A stretch of DNA of 64,000 nucleotides from Streptomyces cellulosae (lineage in GTDB: Bacteria; Actinomycetota; Actinomycetes; Streptomycetales; Streptomycetaceae). Positions 1 through 9,842 of the stretch are shown here, piece by piece. Made by a program: the position numbers and the translations under genes. Each line of letters starts with the position of its first letter. The stretch's first letter is position 1. The notes under the pieces were generated by a model that worked only from the letters and a program-made list of their open reading frames with translations, was not told the origin of the DNA and ran no database searches. The DNA lies in contig BNBH01000006.1 of assembly GCA_014655195.1 (NCBI GenBank), positions 28,097 to 92,096 of the forward strand. The letters run 5' to 3'.

Positions 1-21
1 GTAGGAAGGAGGCGCCCCCCC

Positions 22-1767
22 ATGCGCACCCCCTGGAAAGCAGCACTCGGTCTGATCGCCGGCGCCGCGCTCTGCCTGACCCCTCACGCCGCCGCGACCC
101 CCGGCGCCGCGCCCGCCGACGCGCCCCTGGCGGCGGCGCCGGCGGCCGACCCCGCGTACCGCATCCTCGTCTTCTCCCGAACGGCGGGCTTCCGCCACGA
201 CTCCATCGACGAGGGCATCACCGCCCTGCGGGAACTGGGCGCGGCCGCCAACTTCACCGTGACCGCCACCGAGGACCCGGCCGCGTTCACCGTCGACAAC
301 CTCGCCCGGTACCGGGCCGTCGTCTTCCTCTCCACCACCGGCGACGTCCTCGGCCCCGCCCAGGAGACCGCCCTCGAGCAGTACATGGGCGCCGGCGGCG
401 GCTACGTCGGCGTCCACGCCGCCGCCGACACCGAGTACGACTGGCCCTTCTACACGGGACTGGCCGGCGCCCTGTTCCAGTCCCACCCGGCGATCCAGCC
501 CGCCACCGTGCGGGTCGAGGACCGGGCGCACGACGCCACAGCCCACCTCGGCCCCGCCTGGCAGCGCACCGACGAGTGGTACAACTACCGCACCAACCCC
601 CGCTCCACCGCCCATGTCCTCGCCTCCCTGGACGAGTCCAGCTACTCCGGCGGCACGATGTCCGGGGACCATCCCATCGCCTGGTGCAAGGACTACGCGG
701 GCGGCCGCGCCTTCTACACCGGCGGCGGCCACACGGCCGAGTCCTACGCCGAACCCGCCTTCCGCCGTCACCTCCTCGGCGGCATCCGCTGGGCCGCCGG
801 CACGACAAAGGCGGACTGCCGCCCCGAGACGGGCTACACCCCGCTGTTCGACGGCACCGGCACCACCGGCTGGAAACAGGCGGGCCCCGGCGGCTTCACC
901 CTGAACGACGCCACCCTCACCTCCCAGGGCGGCATGGGCCTGTTCTGGTACGACCGGGAGATCACCGGCGACTACTCCCTCAAGCTCGACTGGAAGCTGT
1001 ACGGCGACGACAACTCCGGTGTCTTCCTGGGCTTCCCCGCCTCCGACGACCCGTGGTCCGCCGTCGACCAGGGCTACGAGATCCAGATCGACGCCACCGA
1101 CACCGCCGACCGCACCACCGGCGCGGTCTACGGCTTCCAGTCCGCCGACATCGCCGCCCGGGACGCGGCACTGAACCCGCCGGGGGAGTGGAACACGTAC
1201 GAACTCCGCGTCACCGCGGAACGGCTTGAGATCTTCCTCAACGGCCGGAAGATCAACGACTTCACCAACACCGACCCCGCCCGCAGCCTGCGCGACGGCC
1301 ACATCGGCCTGCAGAACCACGGCGACGGCGACCAGGTGTCCTTCCGCAACATCCGCCTCCACCAGAACGGCGCCACACCGGGGCCCCGCACCGGTGAGAT
1401 CCGGGGCGTCGACGGCAAGTGCCTGGACGTGGACAACGCGGGGACGGCGGACGGGACGCGGGTGCAGATCTACGCCTGCAACTCCTCCGCCGCCCAGCGG
1501 TGGACGGTGCCCGCAGACGGGACGCTGCGGGCGCTCGGCAAGTGCCTGGACGTGTTCGGGGGAGGGAGCCTGGACGGTACGCGGATCCAGCTGTGGACGT
1601 GCAACGGAACCGGTGCGCAGGTGTGGGCCGCGCGGTCCGACGGAACCGTGCGCAACCCGCAGTCGGGCAAGTGCCTGGACGCCTCGGGCGGCACCTGGGA
1701 GGACCGCACCCCGGTCCACCTGTGGACCTGCCACACCGGACCCAACCAGAAGTGGACCCTGCCCTGA
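22..1767 (+). CDS. Secreted ThuA / DUF1080 / ricin-lectin protein
   Basis: A 581-residue secreted carbohydrate-active protein. Residues 1-25 form a signal peptide. About 45-265 is a ThuA (trehalose-utilisation, class-I glutamine-amidotransferase-like) domain. About 275-450 matches DUF1080 (3-keto-disaccharide hydrolase / concanavalin-like fold, seen in LFDGTG and NSGVFLG). About 455-581 is a ricin B beta-trefoil with three QxW repeats (AQRW, AQVW, NQKW). The order suggests extracellular processing of a sugar or polysaccharide, with the lectin holding the substrate; the exact substrate is not visible. The ATG follows a GGAAGGAGG ribosome binding site at the window edge, so its promoter lies outside. 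Confidence 0.88.
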   Translation: MRTPWKAALGLIAGAALCLTPHAAATPGAAPADAPLAAAPAADPAYRILVFSRTAGFRHDSIDEGITALRELGAAANFTVTATEDPAAFTVDNLARYRAVVFLSTTGDVLGPAQETALEQYMGAGGGYVGVHAAADTEYDWPFYTGLAGALFQSHPAIQPATVRVEDRAHDATAHLGPAWQRTDEWYNYRTNPRSTAHVLASLDESSYSGGTMSGDHPIAWCKDYAGGRAFYTGGGHTAESYAEPAFRRHLLGGIRWAAGTTKADCRPETGYTPLFDGTGTTGWKQAGPGGFTLNDATLTSQGGMGLFWYDREITGDYSLKLDWKLYGDDNSGVFLGFPASDDPWSAVDQGYEIQIDATDTADRTTGAVYGFQSADIAARDAALNPPGEWNTYELRVTAERLEIFLNGRKINDFTNTDPARSLRDGHIGLQNHGDGDQVSFRNIRLHQNGATPGPRTGEIRGVDGKCLDVDNAGTADGTRVQIYACNSSAAQRWTVPADGTLRALGKCLDVFGGGSLDGTRIQLWTCNGTGAQVWAARSDGTVRNPQSGKCLDASGGTWEDRTPVHLWTCHTGPNQKWTLP

Positions 1768-1937
1768 GTCAGGACAGCACCTCGTAGGTCAGGTGGGTGA
1801 TCCTCCGGGCCGGCCGTGACGCGGGACCCCGTCGAAGAGGCGGGGTTCCGCCCCGGGCGCCGGCGGCGACGATGAGCAGCCGCGCAGGACCCTGACCGCC
1901 GGGCGGGGGAGAGGCACGAGCGTGCACCCACGGGTGG

Positions 1938-2306
1938 TCAGGGCAGGGGCGGCCGGGCGGCGCGGAGCGCGTCCTCGACGCCGGCGTGGAAGGTGAACAC
2001 CTCGTCCAGCCCCACCATGCGCAGCACCCGCATCTGGGCCGGGGCCACCCCCGCCAGGCTGAGCTGCGAGCCCTTGTCCCGCGACCGTCGGTGCGCCGTC
2101 ACGAACACGGTGATCCCCGACGAGTCGCAGAAGGTCAGCCCCGACAGGTCCAGCACCACACCGTAGGGACCGAACGGCGCCTCGTTGACCGCCTCCGTCA
2201 GCAGCGGCGCCGTGTGGTGGTCGAGCTCCCCGGCCACCTCCAGGACGTAGGGCCCCGTGGCGCTCGGGCGGGGGGTGACGGTGAACGTCTCGTCCGGTAC
2301 GGACAC
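1938..2306 (-). CDS. STAS-domain anti-sigma factor antagonist
   Basis: A 122-residue single STAS domain of the SpoIIAA/RsbV type. The phosphorylatable serine lies in LTFCDSSGI (about residues 60-68). Such proteins bind an RsbW-like anti-sigma kinase and free a sigma factor when dephosphorylated by a PP2C phosphatase. I chose the GTG at 2306 because GAGGAG lies 5 nt upstream; an ATG ten codons earlier has no such site. It is divergent from the PP2C-type gene at 2539, a natural partner, which is frameshifted as sequenced. The partner kinase is not adjacent; an RsbW-like ATPase lies at 38.7 kb. Confidence 0.88.
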   Translation of the reverse strand: MSVPDETFTVTPRPSATGPYVLEVAGELDHHTAPLLTEAVNEAPFGPYGVVLDLSGLTFCDSSGITVFVTAHRRSRDKGSQLSLAGVAPAQMRVLRMVGLDEVFTFHAGVEDALRAARPPLP

Positions 2307-2538
2307 GAAATCTCCTCGGCGGGGTGTTCGGCGCATGCGGGTGAGCCCGACCTCCGCCCATCCCCACGGTGCCCGGCCGGCCGGTTCATCCTACGAAGTC
2401 CGGGCAGGTGTCTCGTGCACGCCCCGGGCCGTCGCACCGCCTACCCACCCCGGTCCGCTCCATGCGGAGCCCCGTACACAAGGGGCGGAACGCCCGCGGA
2501 TGTGGGGAACGTGCGATGATCCGAAGGGGTGAGAGGGC

Positions 2539-4253
2539 ATGGAGACGGTGGAACCGGAACACGACGGGGAGACGGCCGGGGTGATCGGCGACACGATCAC
2601 CCCGATCGGCACCGGCGCCTACGTCGTGGACGGACGCGGGACGATCGTCGCGGTCAACGCGGTCGCCGAGCGGCTGCTGGGGCGGCCCGCCGCCGCACTC
2701 GTCGGCGCCGACGCGCACGACCTGCTGCACCGCACCGCCCACGGCGAGACCCTGCCGACCTCCCAGTGCCGCATGCGGCCCGCCTTCCTCTCCGGCCGCC
2801 CCGCCCAGGACGGCGGGGAATGGTTCGAGAAGGGCGACGGCACCCTGCTCCCCGTCGCCTGGACCATCACCCCCTACGACGCCGGCACCGACGACACCTG
2901 CGTCCTCGTCCTCTTCCACGCCCGCGAGACCCCCGCCGAGGCGCCCGGCCCGCCCGCGGCCCGCCAGGGGACGCTCGACGAGCTGGAGCGGCTCGCCCTG
3001 CTGGCGGAGATGACCACCCAGCTGACGTCCACCCTCTCCGTCGACGAGGCACTGCGCCGGCTGGTGTCCCTGGTGCTGCCGCGCCTCGCGGACTGGGCGG
3101 TGATCGACCTGATCAGCGAGCGCGACGAGGTGTGGCGCACCAAGGTGGTGCACCTGGAGGACGGCCTCCCCGTCTCCCGCCGTGACCTCGAAGGGCCGAT
3201 GGCGCCCGTCCCCGACGAGTCCCCGATGCCCCTGTCCCGCGCCCTGCGCGGCGCCTCCTCGACGATCGCCGGCCCGGAGACCTACGAGGTGTCCCCGACT
3301 CGGGCATCGCCGTCGAGCAGCGCCGGCTGTTCGAGGCCACGGGAATGCACTCGGCCGCCATCGCCCCCATCCGCGGGCTGCGCGAGGTCCTCGGCGCCCT
3401 GACCCTCGGCCGCTCCGAACGGGCCGACGCCTTCACCCCCGACGACCTGACCCTGCTGGAGGACATCACCCGCCGCGCCGGACTCGCCCTGGACAACGCC
3501 CGCCTCTACCAACGGCAGCGCAAGGTCGCCGAGACCATGCAGCGCTATCTGCTGCCCCAGCTGCCGCGCGTCCCCGGCCTGGAGATGACGTCCCGCTACC
3601 TGCCCGCGCCGGACGCCTCCCACGTCGGCGGCGACTGGTACGACGCCTTCCCCCTCGGGGAGGGCGACACCGCCCTGGTCGTCGGCGACGTCTCCGGGCA
3701 CGACCTGGACGCCGCCGCGGGCATGGCGCAGCTGCGCAACGTGCTGCGCTCCTACGCCTGGTCCTCACGGGACGAGCCGCCCGGCCGGGTCGTCGAGCGG
3801 GTGGACCGCGCCGTGCTGCGCATCACCGACGTCTCCATGGCCACCCTGGTGCTCGCCGTCCTCGGCACGGACGAGGAAGGGCGCTGGACCCTGCGCTGGA
3901 CCAACGCCGGCCATCCGCCGCCCCTGCTGGTCACCCGGGAGGGCGTCGCCGACTACCTCACGGAGGGCGGCGGGATGCTCCTGGGCACCGGCACGGACCG
4001 TCCGCGCGCCGACGGCTCGACGGTCCTGCCCCCGGGCGCCACCCTCGTCCTCTACACGGACGGGCTGATCGAGGCGCCCAGCCACACCATCGACGAAGGG
4101 CTGGAGCGGCTGCGCCGGCACGCCGCCGCGCTCGCCCACCGCCCGGTCGGGGAGTTCACCGACGAACTGCTCCGCCGGGCGCGCCCCGCCGACAACGACG
4201 ACGACGTCGCCCTCCTCGCGGTCCGCGTCGGCACCCGGCCGGCACGCGGCTGA
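2539..4253 (+). pseudogene. PAS-GAF-PP2C (SpoIIE/RsbU-type) phosphatase, frameshifted
   Basis: The sequence encodes a PAS sensor (about codons 10-130), a GAF domain (about 150-320) and a C-terminal PP2C/SpoIIE phosphatase whose metal-binding motifs GGDWYDAF and VVGDVSGHD are intact. The reading frame breaks in the GAF domain: translation from the ATG at 2539 runs cleanly to the C-run at 3293-3296 and is then nonsense until a stop near 3402. The frame giving the rest of the protein (from DSGIAVEQ on, through 3345 to 4253) is the one expected if one C were missing from the run. The event is a one-base deletion or a sequencing error. Intact family members dephosphorylate STAS anti-anti-sigma factors, and one lies divergently at 1938-2306. 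The distal frame has an internal ATG at 3345, so a PP2C-only fragment could still be made. Confidence 0.85.
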
Positions 4254-4266
4254 CCTTTCCCTCGCG

Positions 4267-4527
4267 TCACGCCCCTTCCGCAGGCCGGCGGGATCTCTCA
4301 CGCAGCCGGGCCACGGCCGCCTGGAGGTCGTCGAAGGCGTGCTGCTCGTGCCACGGGCCGGTGCGCGCCCCCGGCAGCAGGCTGTCCCGGGCCGCGCGGG
4401 CCCGCGCGTACGCCTCGAACCGGGTGACCACCTCGGCCACGGCATCAGGAGGCGGGGAGTCGTTCTGCGAGCTTTCGCGGGAGGAGGGGGAGGACCCCTT
4501 CCGCCGCGCGTTCGTACGTCCGGTCAT
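4267..4527 (-). CDS. Small hypothetical protein, 86 aa
   Basis: An 86-residue, charged, soluble protein with a Ser-rich N-terminus (residues 8-22) and a predicted amphipathic helical body (DAVAEVVTRFEAYARARAAR, then a helix rich in Arg/Ala). I do not recognise a family. The ATG has AGGA about 7 nt upstream. It converges on the phosphatase pseudogene with a 13-nt gap and is divergent from ctaD. GC-skewed codon use fits a real Streptomyces gene, but this is the main support. Confidence 0.55.
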   Translation of the reverse strand: MTGRTNARRKGSSPSSRESSQNDSPPPDAVAEVVTRFEAYARARAARDSLLPGARTGPWHEQHAFDDLQAAVARLRERSRRPAEGA

Positions 4528-4822
4528 GCCCGCATCCTGACCGGGCCCCCGGCCGCTCCACACTGCACGCCTCCGGACGAGGACGCCGGGCCGACGTTGC
4601 CGGGAGCGGGCAAGGACGACGGGGACCTCCCAGAACCGTTCGCAATCCGTGCACGAAGTGACGCCACTCGGACGGGTGAAGTAGCCCGCCGCTCGGCGGG
4701 TGTCAGAACCCGACGACCGGTTACCTGACATAGCGTCGATCCGGCACCCGTGTGCCGATCGCGCCCGCAATGAGTGCGTTCCCTCCCGGCCGGCCTCCGC
4801 GTAGTGAACCCGAAGGAACTCG

Positions 4823-6538
4823 ATGGCGACACACACGACTGAACCTCTTTCCCCGGTTCCGGCGGTGGAGGGAAGACGATCGAGAGGGCGTGTGGTCATC
4901 TCCTGGCTGACCACCACCGACCACAAGAAGATCGGGCACCTCTACCTGATCACCTCGTTCGCCTTCTTCCTCGTGGGCGGTCTGCTCGCCATGGTGATCC
5001 GCGCGGAACTGGCGCGGCCCGGGCTCCAGATCGTGTCGCCCGAGCAGTACAACCAGTCGTTCACCATGCACGGCACGATCATGCTGCTGCTGTTCGCGAC
5101 GCCCACGTTCGCGGGGTTCGCCAACGCGATCATGCCGCTGCAGATCGGCTCCCCGGACGTGGCGTTCCCCCGCCTGAACATGCTGTCGTACTGGCTGTTC
5201 GCCTTCGGCGGGCTGATCGTGATGACCAGCTTCCTCACGCCCCAGGGCGCCGCGGACTTCGGATGGACGGCGTACACGCCGCTCAGCGGCGGCGAGCGCA
5301 CCCCGCAGGAGGGCGGCGACCTGTGGATCATGGGCCTGGCGCTGTCCGGCTTCGGCACGATCCTCGGCGCCGTCAACTTCATCACCACGATCATCTGCAT
5401 GCGCGCGCCCGGCATGACGATGTTCCGGATGCCGATCTTCACCTGGAACGTGCTGCTCACGTCCGTGCTGGTGCTGCTGGCGTTCCCGGTCCTGGCGGCG
5501 GCGCTGCTCGCCCTGGAGGCGGACCGCCGCTTCGGCGCGCAGATCTTCGACCCGGGGAACGGCGGGGCGCTGCTGTGGCAGCACCTCTTCTGGTTCTTCG
5601 GCCATCCCGAGGTCTACATCCTCGCGCTGCCCTTCTTCGGCGTGGTCAGCGAGATCATCCCGGTCTTCGCCCGCAAGCCGATCTTCGGCTACATGGGACT
5701 CGTCGGGGCGACCATCACCATCACCGGTCTCTCCGCCACGGTGTGGGCCCACCACATGTTCGCCACCGGCGCGGTGCTGCTGCCGTTCTTCTCCTTCATG
5801 AGCTTCCTCATCGCCGTGCCGACGGGCGTGAAGTTCTTCAACTGGATCGGCACCATGTGGAAGGGCAGTCTGTCCTTCGAACCGCCCATGCTGTGGGCCA
5901 CCGGCTTCCTCGTCACCTTCCTCTTCGGCGGTCTGACGGGTGTGCTGCTGGCGTCCCCGCCGTTGGACTTCCACGTCCATGACAGCTACTTCGTCGTCGC
6001 CCACTTCCACTACGTGCTGTTCGGCACGATCGTGTTCGCGATGTTCGGCGGATTCAGCTTCTGGTGGCCGAAGATGACCGGCACCATGCTCGACCACCGT
6101 CTGGAGAAGGTGCACTTCTGGACGCTGTTCGTCGGCTTCCACACCACTTTCCTGCTCCAGCACTGGCTGGGCGCCGAGGGCATGCCCCGCCGCTACGCCG
6201 ACTACCTCGCCGCCGACGGGTTCACCGCCCTCAACACGGTCTCCTCCATCGGCGCCTTCCTGCTCGGCCTGTCGACGCTGCCCTTCCTCTACAACGTCTG
6301 GAAGACCGCGCAGAAGGGCGAGAAGATCGAGGTCGACGACCCTTGGGGCTACGGGCGTTCGCTGGAGTGGGCCACCTCCTGCCCGCCGCCCCGGCACAAC
6401 TTCGTCACCCTGCCCCGTATCCGCTCCGAGTCGCCCGCCTTCGACCTGCGGCACCCGGCCCTGGCCGGCGTCGACCAGGCGGAGAACACCGGGCAGCGTG
6501 ACGTCATCGACCCCGGCGGCCACAAGGGCGACCGCTGA
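4823..6538 (+). CDS. ctaD: Cytochrome c oxidase (aa3) subunit I, orphan copy
   Basis: A 571-residue twelve-helix haem-copper oxidase subunit I. It has [11 protein letters not shown] near residue 32, the low-spin haem ligands H83 and H396, the haem a3 ligand H394, and the CuB ligands H261, H310 and H311. The cross-link tyrosine Y265 sits in HPEVY and the K-channel lysine is K337. It reduces O2 in the cytoplasmic membrane. No ctaC, ctaE or qcr genes are nearby, so it must use subunits encoded elsewhere; this fits the second ctaD copy many Streptomyces carry. Start: ATG with GAAGGA about 8 nt upstream. The stop overlaps the next start (TGATG). Confidence 0.96.
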   Translation: MATHTTEPLSPVPAVEGRRSRGRVVISWLTTTDHKKIGHLYLITSFAFFLVGGLLAMVIRAELARPGLQIVSPEQYNQSFTMHGTIMLLLFATPTFAGFANAIMPLQIGSPDVAFPRLNMLSYWLFAFGGLIVMTSFLTPQGAADFGWTAYTPLSGGERTPQEGGDLWIMGLALSGFGTILGAVNFITTIICMRAPGMTMFRMPIFTWNVLLTSVLVLLAFPVLAAALLALEADRRFGAQIFDPGNGGALLWQHLFWFFGHPEVYILALPFFGVVSEIIPVFARKPIFGYMGLVGATITITGLSATVWAHHMFATGAVLLPFFSFMSFLIAVPTGVKFFNWIGTMWKGSLSFEPPMLWATGFLVTFLFGGLTGVLLASPPLDFHVHDSYFVVAHFHYVLFGTIVFAMFGGFSFWWPKMTGTMLDHRLEKVHFWTLFVGFHTTFLLQHWLGAEGMPRRYADYLAADGFTALNTVSSIGAFLLGLSTLPFLYNVWKTAQKGEKIEVDDPWGYGRSLEWATSCPPPRHNFVTLPRIRSESPAFDLRHPALAGVDQAENTGQRDVIDPGGHKGDR

Positions 6539-6912
6539 TGCCGCGGTCGCGGTTCCGTCGCCCCACCGCGCACGACGCCTCGGCCGTCATGGCCGAGGCG
6601 GAGGGCATCGTGATGGCGCGCTCCCACCTCGCCGAGGCGCGCCGGGAGGCGGAGGCCCTCTGCGCCGACCTGCCGTGGCTGACCACCGGTCAGGCCGAGG
6701 ACCTCACCCGGCACTACGTCGCCCGCCGCATCGACCTCACCCGCCAGATGCTCCGCACCACGGTCCGCCGAGCCGACGAACTGCGCCACGAGTACGAGAC
6801 GCGGTACGTGGAACTACGCGGCGCGCTGTTACGACGTCACGTGGCCTGGGCGAGCGGCGTGCTGGCCTGCGCCACGGGGATCAACGCGACGCTGTGGCTC
6901 TTCACCCGCTGA
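6538..6912 (+). CDS. Hypothetical membrane-tail protein coupled to ctaD, TTA codon
   Basis: A 124-residue protein: a charged helical body (about 15-100) and one C-terminal hydrophobic segment (about 104-122) that could anchor it in the membrane. Its ATG overlaps the ctaD stop codon by one base, which implies translational coupling and a role linked to this oxidase; that role is inference. Codon 98 (6829-6831) is TTA, so translation should depend on the bldA leucyl-tRNA. The 3' end overlaps the convergent esterase gene by 11 nt. I recognise no family. Confidence 0.75.
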   Translation: MPRSRFRRPTAHDASAVMAEAEGIVMARSHLAEARREAEALCADLPWLTTGQAEDLTRHYVARRIDLTRQMLRTTVRRADELRHEYETRYVELRGALLRRHVAWASGVLACATGINATLWLFTR

Positions 6913-7912
6913 ATGTCGCCGGCCGGCCGTTCGCCGACGCGCCGTCGGCCGCGGCCTGCCGCAGCACCCGCCCCAGCCACTCGCTCCGCGTCCTCCTGGC
7001 CGTCACCGACAGTTCCGCCTCCGGGAACTGCGCGTCGAAGCCGTGGTGGCCGCCCGCCCACACGTGCAGCTCAGCCTGGCCGCCCGCCGACCAGAGGGCG
7101 GAGGCGTACGCCACGTCCTCGTCGCGGAACACCTCGGCCGAGCCGGTGTCCACGTAGGCGGTGGGCAGCCCGGACAGGTCGGCGGCCCGTGCGGGGGAGA
7201 CGTACGGCGGCACCTCGCCGTCGGCCTGGTCGCCCAGCAGCGTGCGCCAGGCGAACTCGTTCGTCTCCCGCGTCCACAGGCCGGGCTCCCCGGAGTACTG
7301 CCGGCTGGAGACGGTCACGTTGCGATGGTCTAGCATGGGGCAGATCAGCAGCTGTGCCGCGATCGCGGGTGTGCCGCGGTCGCGGGCCATCAGGCAGAGC
7401 CCGGCGGCGAGACCCCCGCCCGCGCTGATGCCGGCCACCACGATGCGGCCGGGGTCGACGCCCAGCTCCTCGCCGTGCGCGGCCACCCAGGCCAGCCCCC
7501 GGTGGCAGTCCTCCACGGCGGTCGTGCCCGTGGCCTCCGGGGCGAGCCGGTACTCCACGGTCACGACGACCACGCCGAACCGCTCCAGCCACTCCAGCGG
7601 GATGTCGATCTGCCCGAACCGGTCGCCCAGGACCATCCCGCCGCCGTGGATCCAGTACACGCACGGCGCGGGGACGGCGGGGTCGCGGTCCGCGGGACTC
7701 AGCACCGACAGCCGGACGACGGCGCCGTCCTCGGCCGGCACGTCCACCTCCCGGCGGACCACGCGGCGGCCGGCGAGCAGGGAGTCCGGGGACGGGGACG
7801 GCAGGGCGCGCAGCTGGCTGAGGATCTCCTCGTCCATCCGCTCCACGAGGGGCATCTCGGCGAGCAGGGCGCGGAGTTCGGGGTCGACGTCGGGGCGCGG
7901 GCTCAGGGACAC
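6902..7912 (-). CDS. HSL-family alpha/beta-hydrolase (esterase)
   Basis: About 336 residues with the hormone-sensitive-lipase signature: oxyanion motif HGGG near residue 88, nucleophile elbow GISAGG near 162, and the catalytic His in the GGHHGFD segment near the C-terminus. It hydrolyses short-chain esters in the cytoplasm. I prefer the GTG at 7912, which has GGAAGG 7 nt upstream. A GTG at 7960 overlaps the stop of the preceding monooxygenase gene (GTGA) and would allow coupled translation, so either may be used. It sits downstream of the small monooxygenase and opposite an AraC regulator. Confidence 0.88.
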   Translation of the reverse strand: MSLSPRPDVDPELRALLAEMPLVERMDEEILSQLRALPSPSPDSLLAGRRVVRREVDVPAEDGAVVRLSVLSPADRDPAVPAPCVYWIHGGGMVLGDRFGQIDIPLEWLERFGVVVVTVEYRLAPEATGTTAVEDCHRGLAWVAAHGEELGVDPGRIVVAGISAGGGLAAGLCLMARDRGTPAIAAQLLICPMLDHRNVTVSSRQYSGEPGLWTRETNEFAWRTLLGDQADGEVPPYVSPARAADLSGLPTAYVDTGSAEVFRDEDVAYASALWSAGGQAELHVWAGGHHGFDAQFPEAELSVTARRTRSEWLGRVLRQAAADGASANGRPATFSG

Positions 7913-7956
7913 GGGTGTGCCTTCCGGTGGGGTGGGGACGGGGTTCACACGGCGGT

Positions 7957-8289
7957 TCACGCGGCGGCGGGGCCGAAGGCGGCCTTGCCGCGCACCGGGA
8001 CGTAGTCGGCGTGGACGGGCTCGCCGGCCAGCAGCGGCGTGATGCGGGACACGAGAGCACGGGCGGCCTCGCCGTCGAACAGCCGCTCGTGTTCCTCCTT
8101 GCTGGTCCAGCCCTCGATGATGTGGACGACGTCCGGGGCGGAGGCGGACCGCGACACGAGGTAGACGACGCAGTGCTCGCTCGCGGCGGCACCTCCCTCG
8201 TCCATGCCGGTGAGCAGCAGCTCGGCGAGCTCCCCGCCCCGACCCGGACGGGCGGTGAGCGTGGCCTGGAAGCCGTACTGGACAATCAT
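7957..8289 (-). CDS. Antibiotic biosynthesis monooxygenase (ABM) domain protein
   Basis: A 110-residue dimeric alpha/beta ferredoxin-like ABM/YgiN-type protein. The start MIVQYGFQATL, a central strand HCVVYLVSRS and the segment HIIEGWTSKEEHERL match the family. Members are cofactor-free monooxygenases acting on quinols or polyketides, or haem-degrading enzymes; the substrate here is unknown. It is the first gene of a probable two-gene operon with the esterase. It faces the AraC-type gene at 8434, which probably regulates it. Confidence 0.85.
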   Translation of the reverse strand: MIVQYGFQATLTARPGRGGELAELLLTGMDEGGAAASEHCVVYLVSRSASAPDVVHIIEGWTSKEEHERLFDGEAARALVSRITPLLAGEPVHADYVPVRGKAAFGPAAA

Positions 8290-8433
8290 GGCGACCTTCT
8301 CTCGTTCGGTGGAGTGCGATTACTCCATTGAAGGCCGCCGAACTGGGGAAACGTTAGATCGATCCTCCCCGGTGTTTGCACGATCCTCTCAGTGTCGGGG
8401 ATGCGGCACCCGCTCCTGTGCTGCAATGGAGGC

Positions 8434-9339
8434 ATGGCCCTCCTCGAAGAGCTGCGCACCCTGCTGGAGCGTTGTGCCCGCCCCGACGGGGCCACGCCCG
8501 TCGACGGCGTCCTCGCCACGCGGATCGACCGGCAGGATCCCCCGGGACCGTCCATGTCCGGCACGGTCCTCGCCGTCGTCGCCCAGGGCGCCAAACGTCT
8601 CGCCCTCGGCGATCGCGTCTACGAGTACGGCCCCGGCCAGTATCTGGTCGCGTCCGTGGACCTGCCCGTCACCGGCCACTGGCTCGACATCGGCCCCGAC
8701 CGTCCGGCCCTCGGCTTCGGACTGGTGCTGGACCCCTCCGCCGTCGCCGACCTCCTGCTGTCGGCCGGCCCCGGGGGCCTGCCCCGCACCGGCGGGACGC
8801 CGTCCGCGCTGGCCGTGAGCGACGCGCCGGAGCCGCTGCTGGACGCGGTCGTCCGGCTGCTGCGCCTGCTGGACCAGCCCCGCGACCGCGAGGTGCTCGC
8901 ACCGATGGTCAAGCGGGAGATCCTGTGGCGCCTGATGACCGGCGAACAGGGCGCCGCCGTACGGCAGTTGGGGCTCGCCGACAGCGGGCTCAGCCACGTC
9001 TCCCGTGCGGTGCGCTGGATCCGCGAGAACTTCGCGGAGTCGTTCCGGGTGGAGGACGTGGCGCGGATGAGCGGTATGAGCGTCTCCGCCTTCTACCGCA
9101 ACTTCCAGGCGGTGACGGCGATGAGCCCCATCCAGTTCCAGAAGCGGATCCGGCTCCAGGAGGCCCGGCTGCTGCTGGCCACGCGCCCGGGCGACGTCAC
9201 CGCCGTCGGCCGGCGCGTCGGCTACGACAACCCCTCCCAGTTCAGCCGCGAGTACCGGCGCCTGTTCGGCGCGCCCCCGAGCCGCGACGCGGCCCTCCTC
9301 CGCGGGACCGGACAGGCCCCCGCCGCCCTGGCGCCCTGA
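8434..9339 (+). CDS. AraC-family transcriptional regulator
   Basis: About 301 residues: an N-terminal AraC-type cupin (roughly 15-165, the AraC_N group with GTVLAVVAQGAK) and a C-terminal double helix-turn-helix (about 190-290; SAFYRNF, then GYDNPSQFSREYRRLFG). The start is uncertain. ATG 8434 gives the usual family N-terminus, but GGAGG lies only one base before it, so the message may be leaderless. GTG 8392 and ATG 8401 are in frame. It is divergent from the ABM-esterase operon across about 145 bp, the standard layout for control of those genes. Confidence 0.9.
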   Translation: MALLEELRTLLERCARPDGATPVDGVLATRIDRQDPPGPSMSGTVLAVVAQGAKRLALGDRVYEYGPGQYLVASVDLPVTGHWLDIGPDRPALGFGLVLDPSAVADLLLSAGPGGLPRTGGTPSALAVSDAPEPLLDAVVRLLRLLDQPRDREVLAPMVKREILWRLMTGEQGAAVRQLGLADSGLSHVSRAVRWIRENFAESFRVEDVARMSGMSVSAFYRNFQAVTAMSPIQFQKRIRLQEARLLLATRPGDVTAVGRRVGYDNPSQFSREYRRLFGAPPSRDAALLRGTGQAPAALAP

Positions 9340-9341
9340 CC

Positions 9342-9842
9342 TCAGGCGACGTCCGGCAGCTTCAGCCACTCCTCCCAGGTGAGGTCCCAGCCGATGAAGC
9401 GGGGCCGTTCGAACGGCCAGTCCTCGGCGATCCACCGCGGCACGAACGCGTCCAGCGCCCGCTCCAGGGGACCGCCCACCTCGTCGTCCACCACCCACCA
9501 GGAGATCTCGGCGTCCGCGCCCTCCTTCTCCGGCGGGTCGATGTAGACGCAGCCGCGCAGCGCGGTGCGCTCCGGGTTCTCGATCGTGTAGTTGAACGAC
9601 TCGTGCGCCTCGATCTCGGCCGCGTGCCGTTCCAGATCGGCGAGGTTCGCCTCGTACGTCATGGTGGCCGAGGGCCAGCCCCAGGCGGGGCCGAATATGG
9701 ACCACAGCCGCTCGCGCGACCCCATCACCGCCGGATAGTCCAGCGGCGCGTCGGCCCCGGCGATCGGGCGCAGCCGATGGCCCGCACCGCCGGGGACGCC
9801 GACGTGCAGGGGGTGGACGAAGTCGCGCGGAAGCCAGCTCAT
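9342..9842 (-). CDS. GNAT-like N-acetyltransferase
   Basis: A 166-residue protein of a Streptomyces acetyltransferase-like group, with the conserved opening MSWLPRDFVHPL, the central DYPAVMGSRERLW segment and ISWWVVDDEVGG near residue 112. The usual Q/RxxGxG/A acetyl-CoA loop is not obvious, so catalysis is uncertain and the call rests on overall family pattern. The start is the ATG at 9842. It converges on the AraC gene with a two-base gap and is divergent from dps. Confidence 0.72.
   Translation of the reverse strand: MSWLPRDFVHPLHVGVPGGAGHRLRPIAGADAPLDYPAVMGSRERLWSIFGPAWGWPSATMTYEANLADLERHAAEIEAHESFNYTIENPERTALRGCVYIDPPEKEGADAEISWWVVDDEVGGPLERALDAFVPRWIAEDWPFERPRFIGWDLTWEEWLKLPDVA

Noticed and set aside
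1769..1860. Minus-strand 3' gene remnant ending RITHLTYEVLS-stop
   Set aside because: The last eleven residues look protein-like, but nothing convincing continues upstream and no start is visible.
4721..6523. Long minus-strand open frame (600 codons) across ctaD
   Set aside because: It is the antisense shadow of a clear cytochrome oxidase gene; its composition is low-complexity and matches no family.
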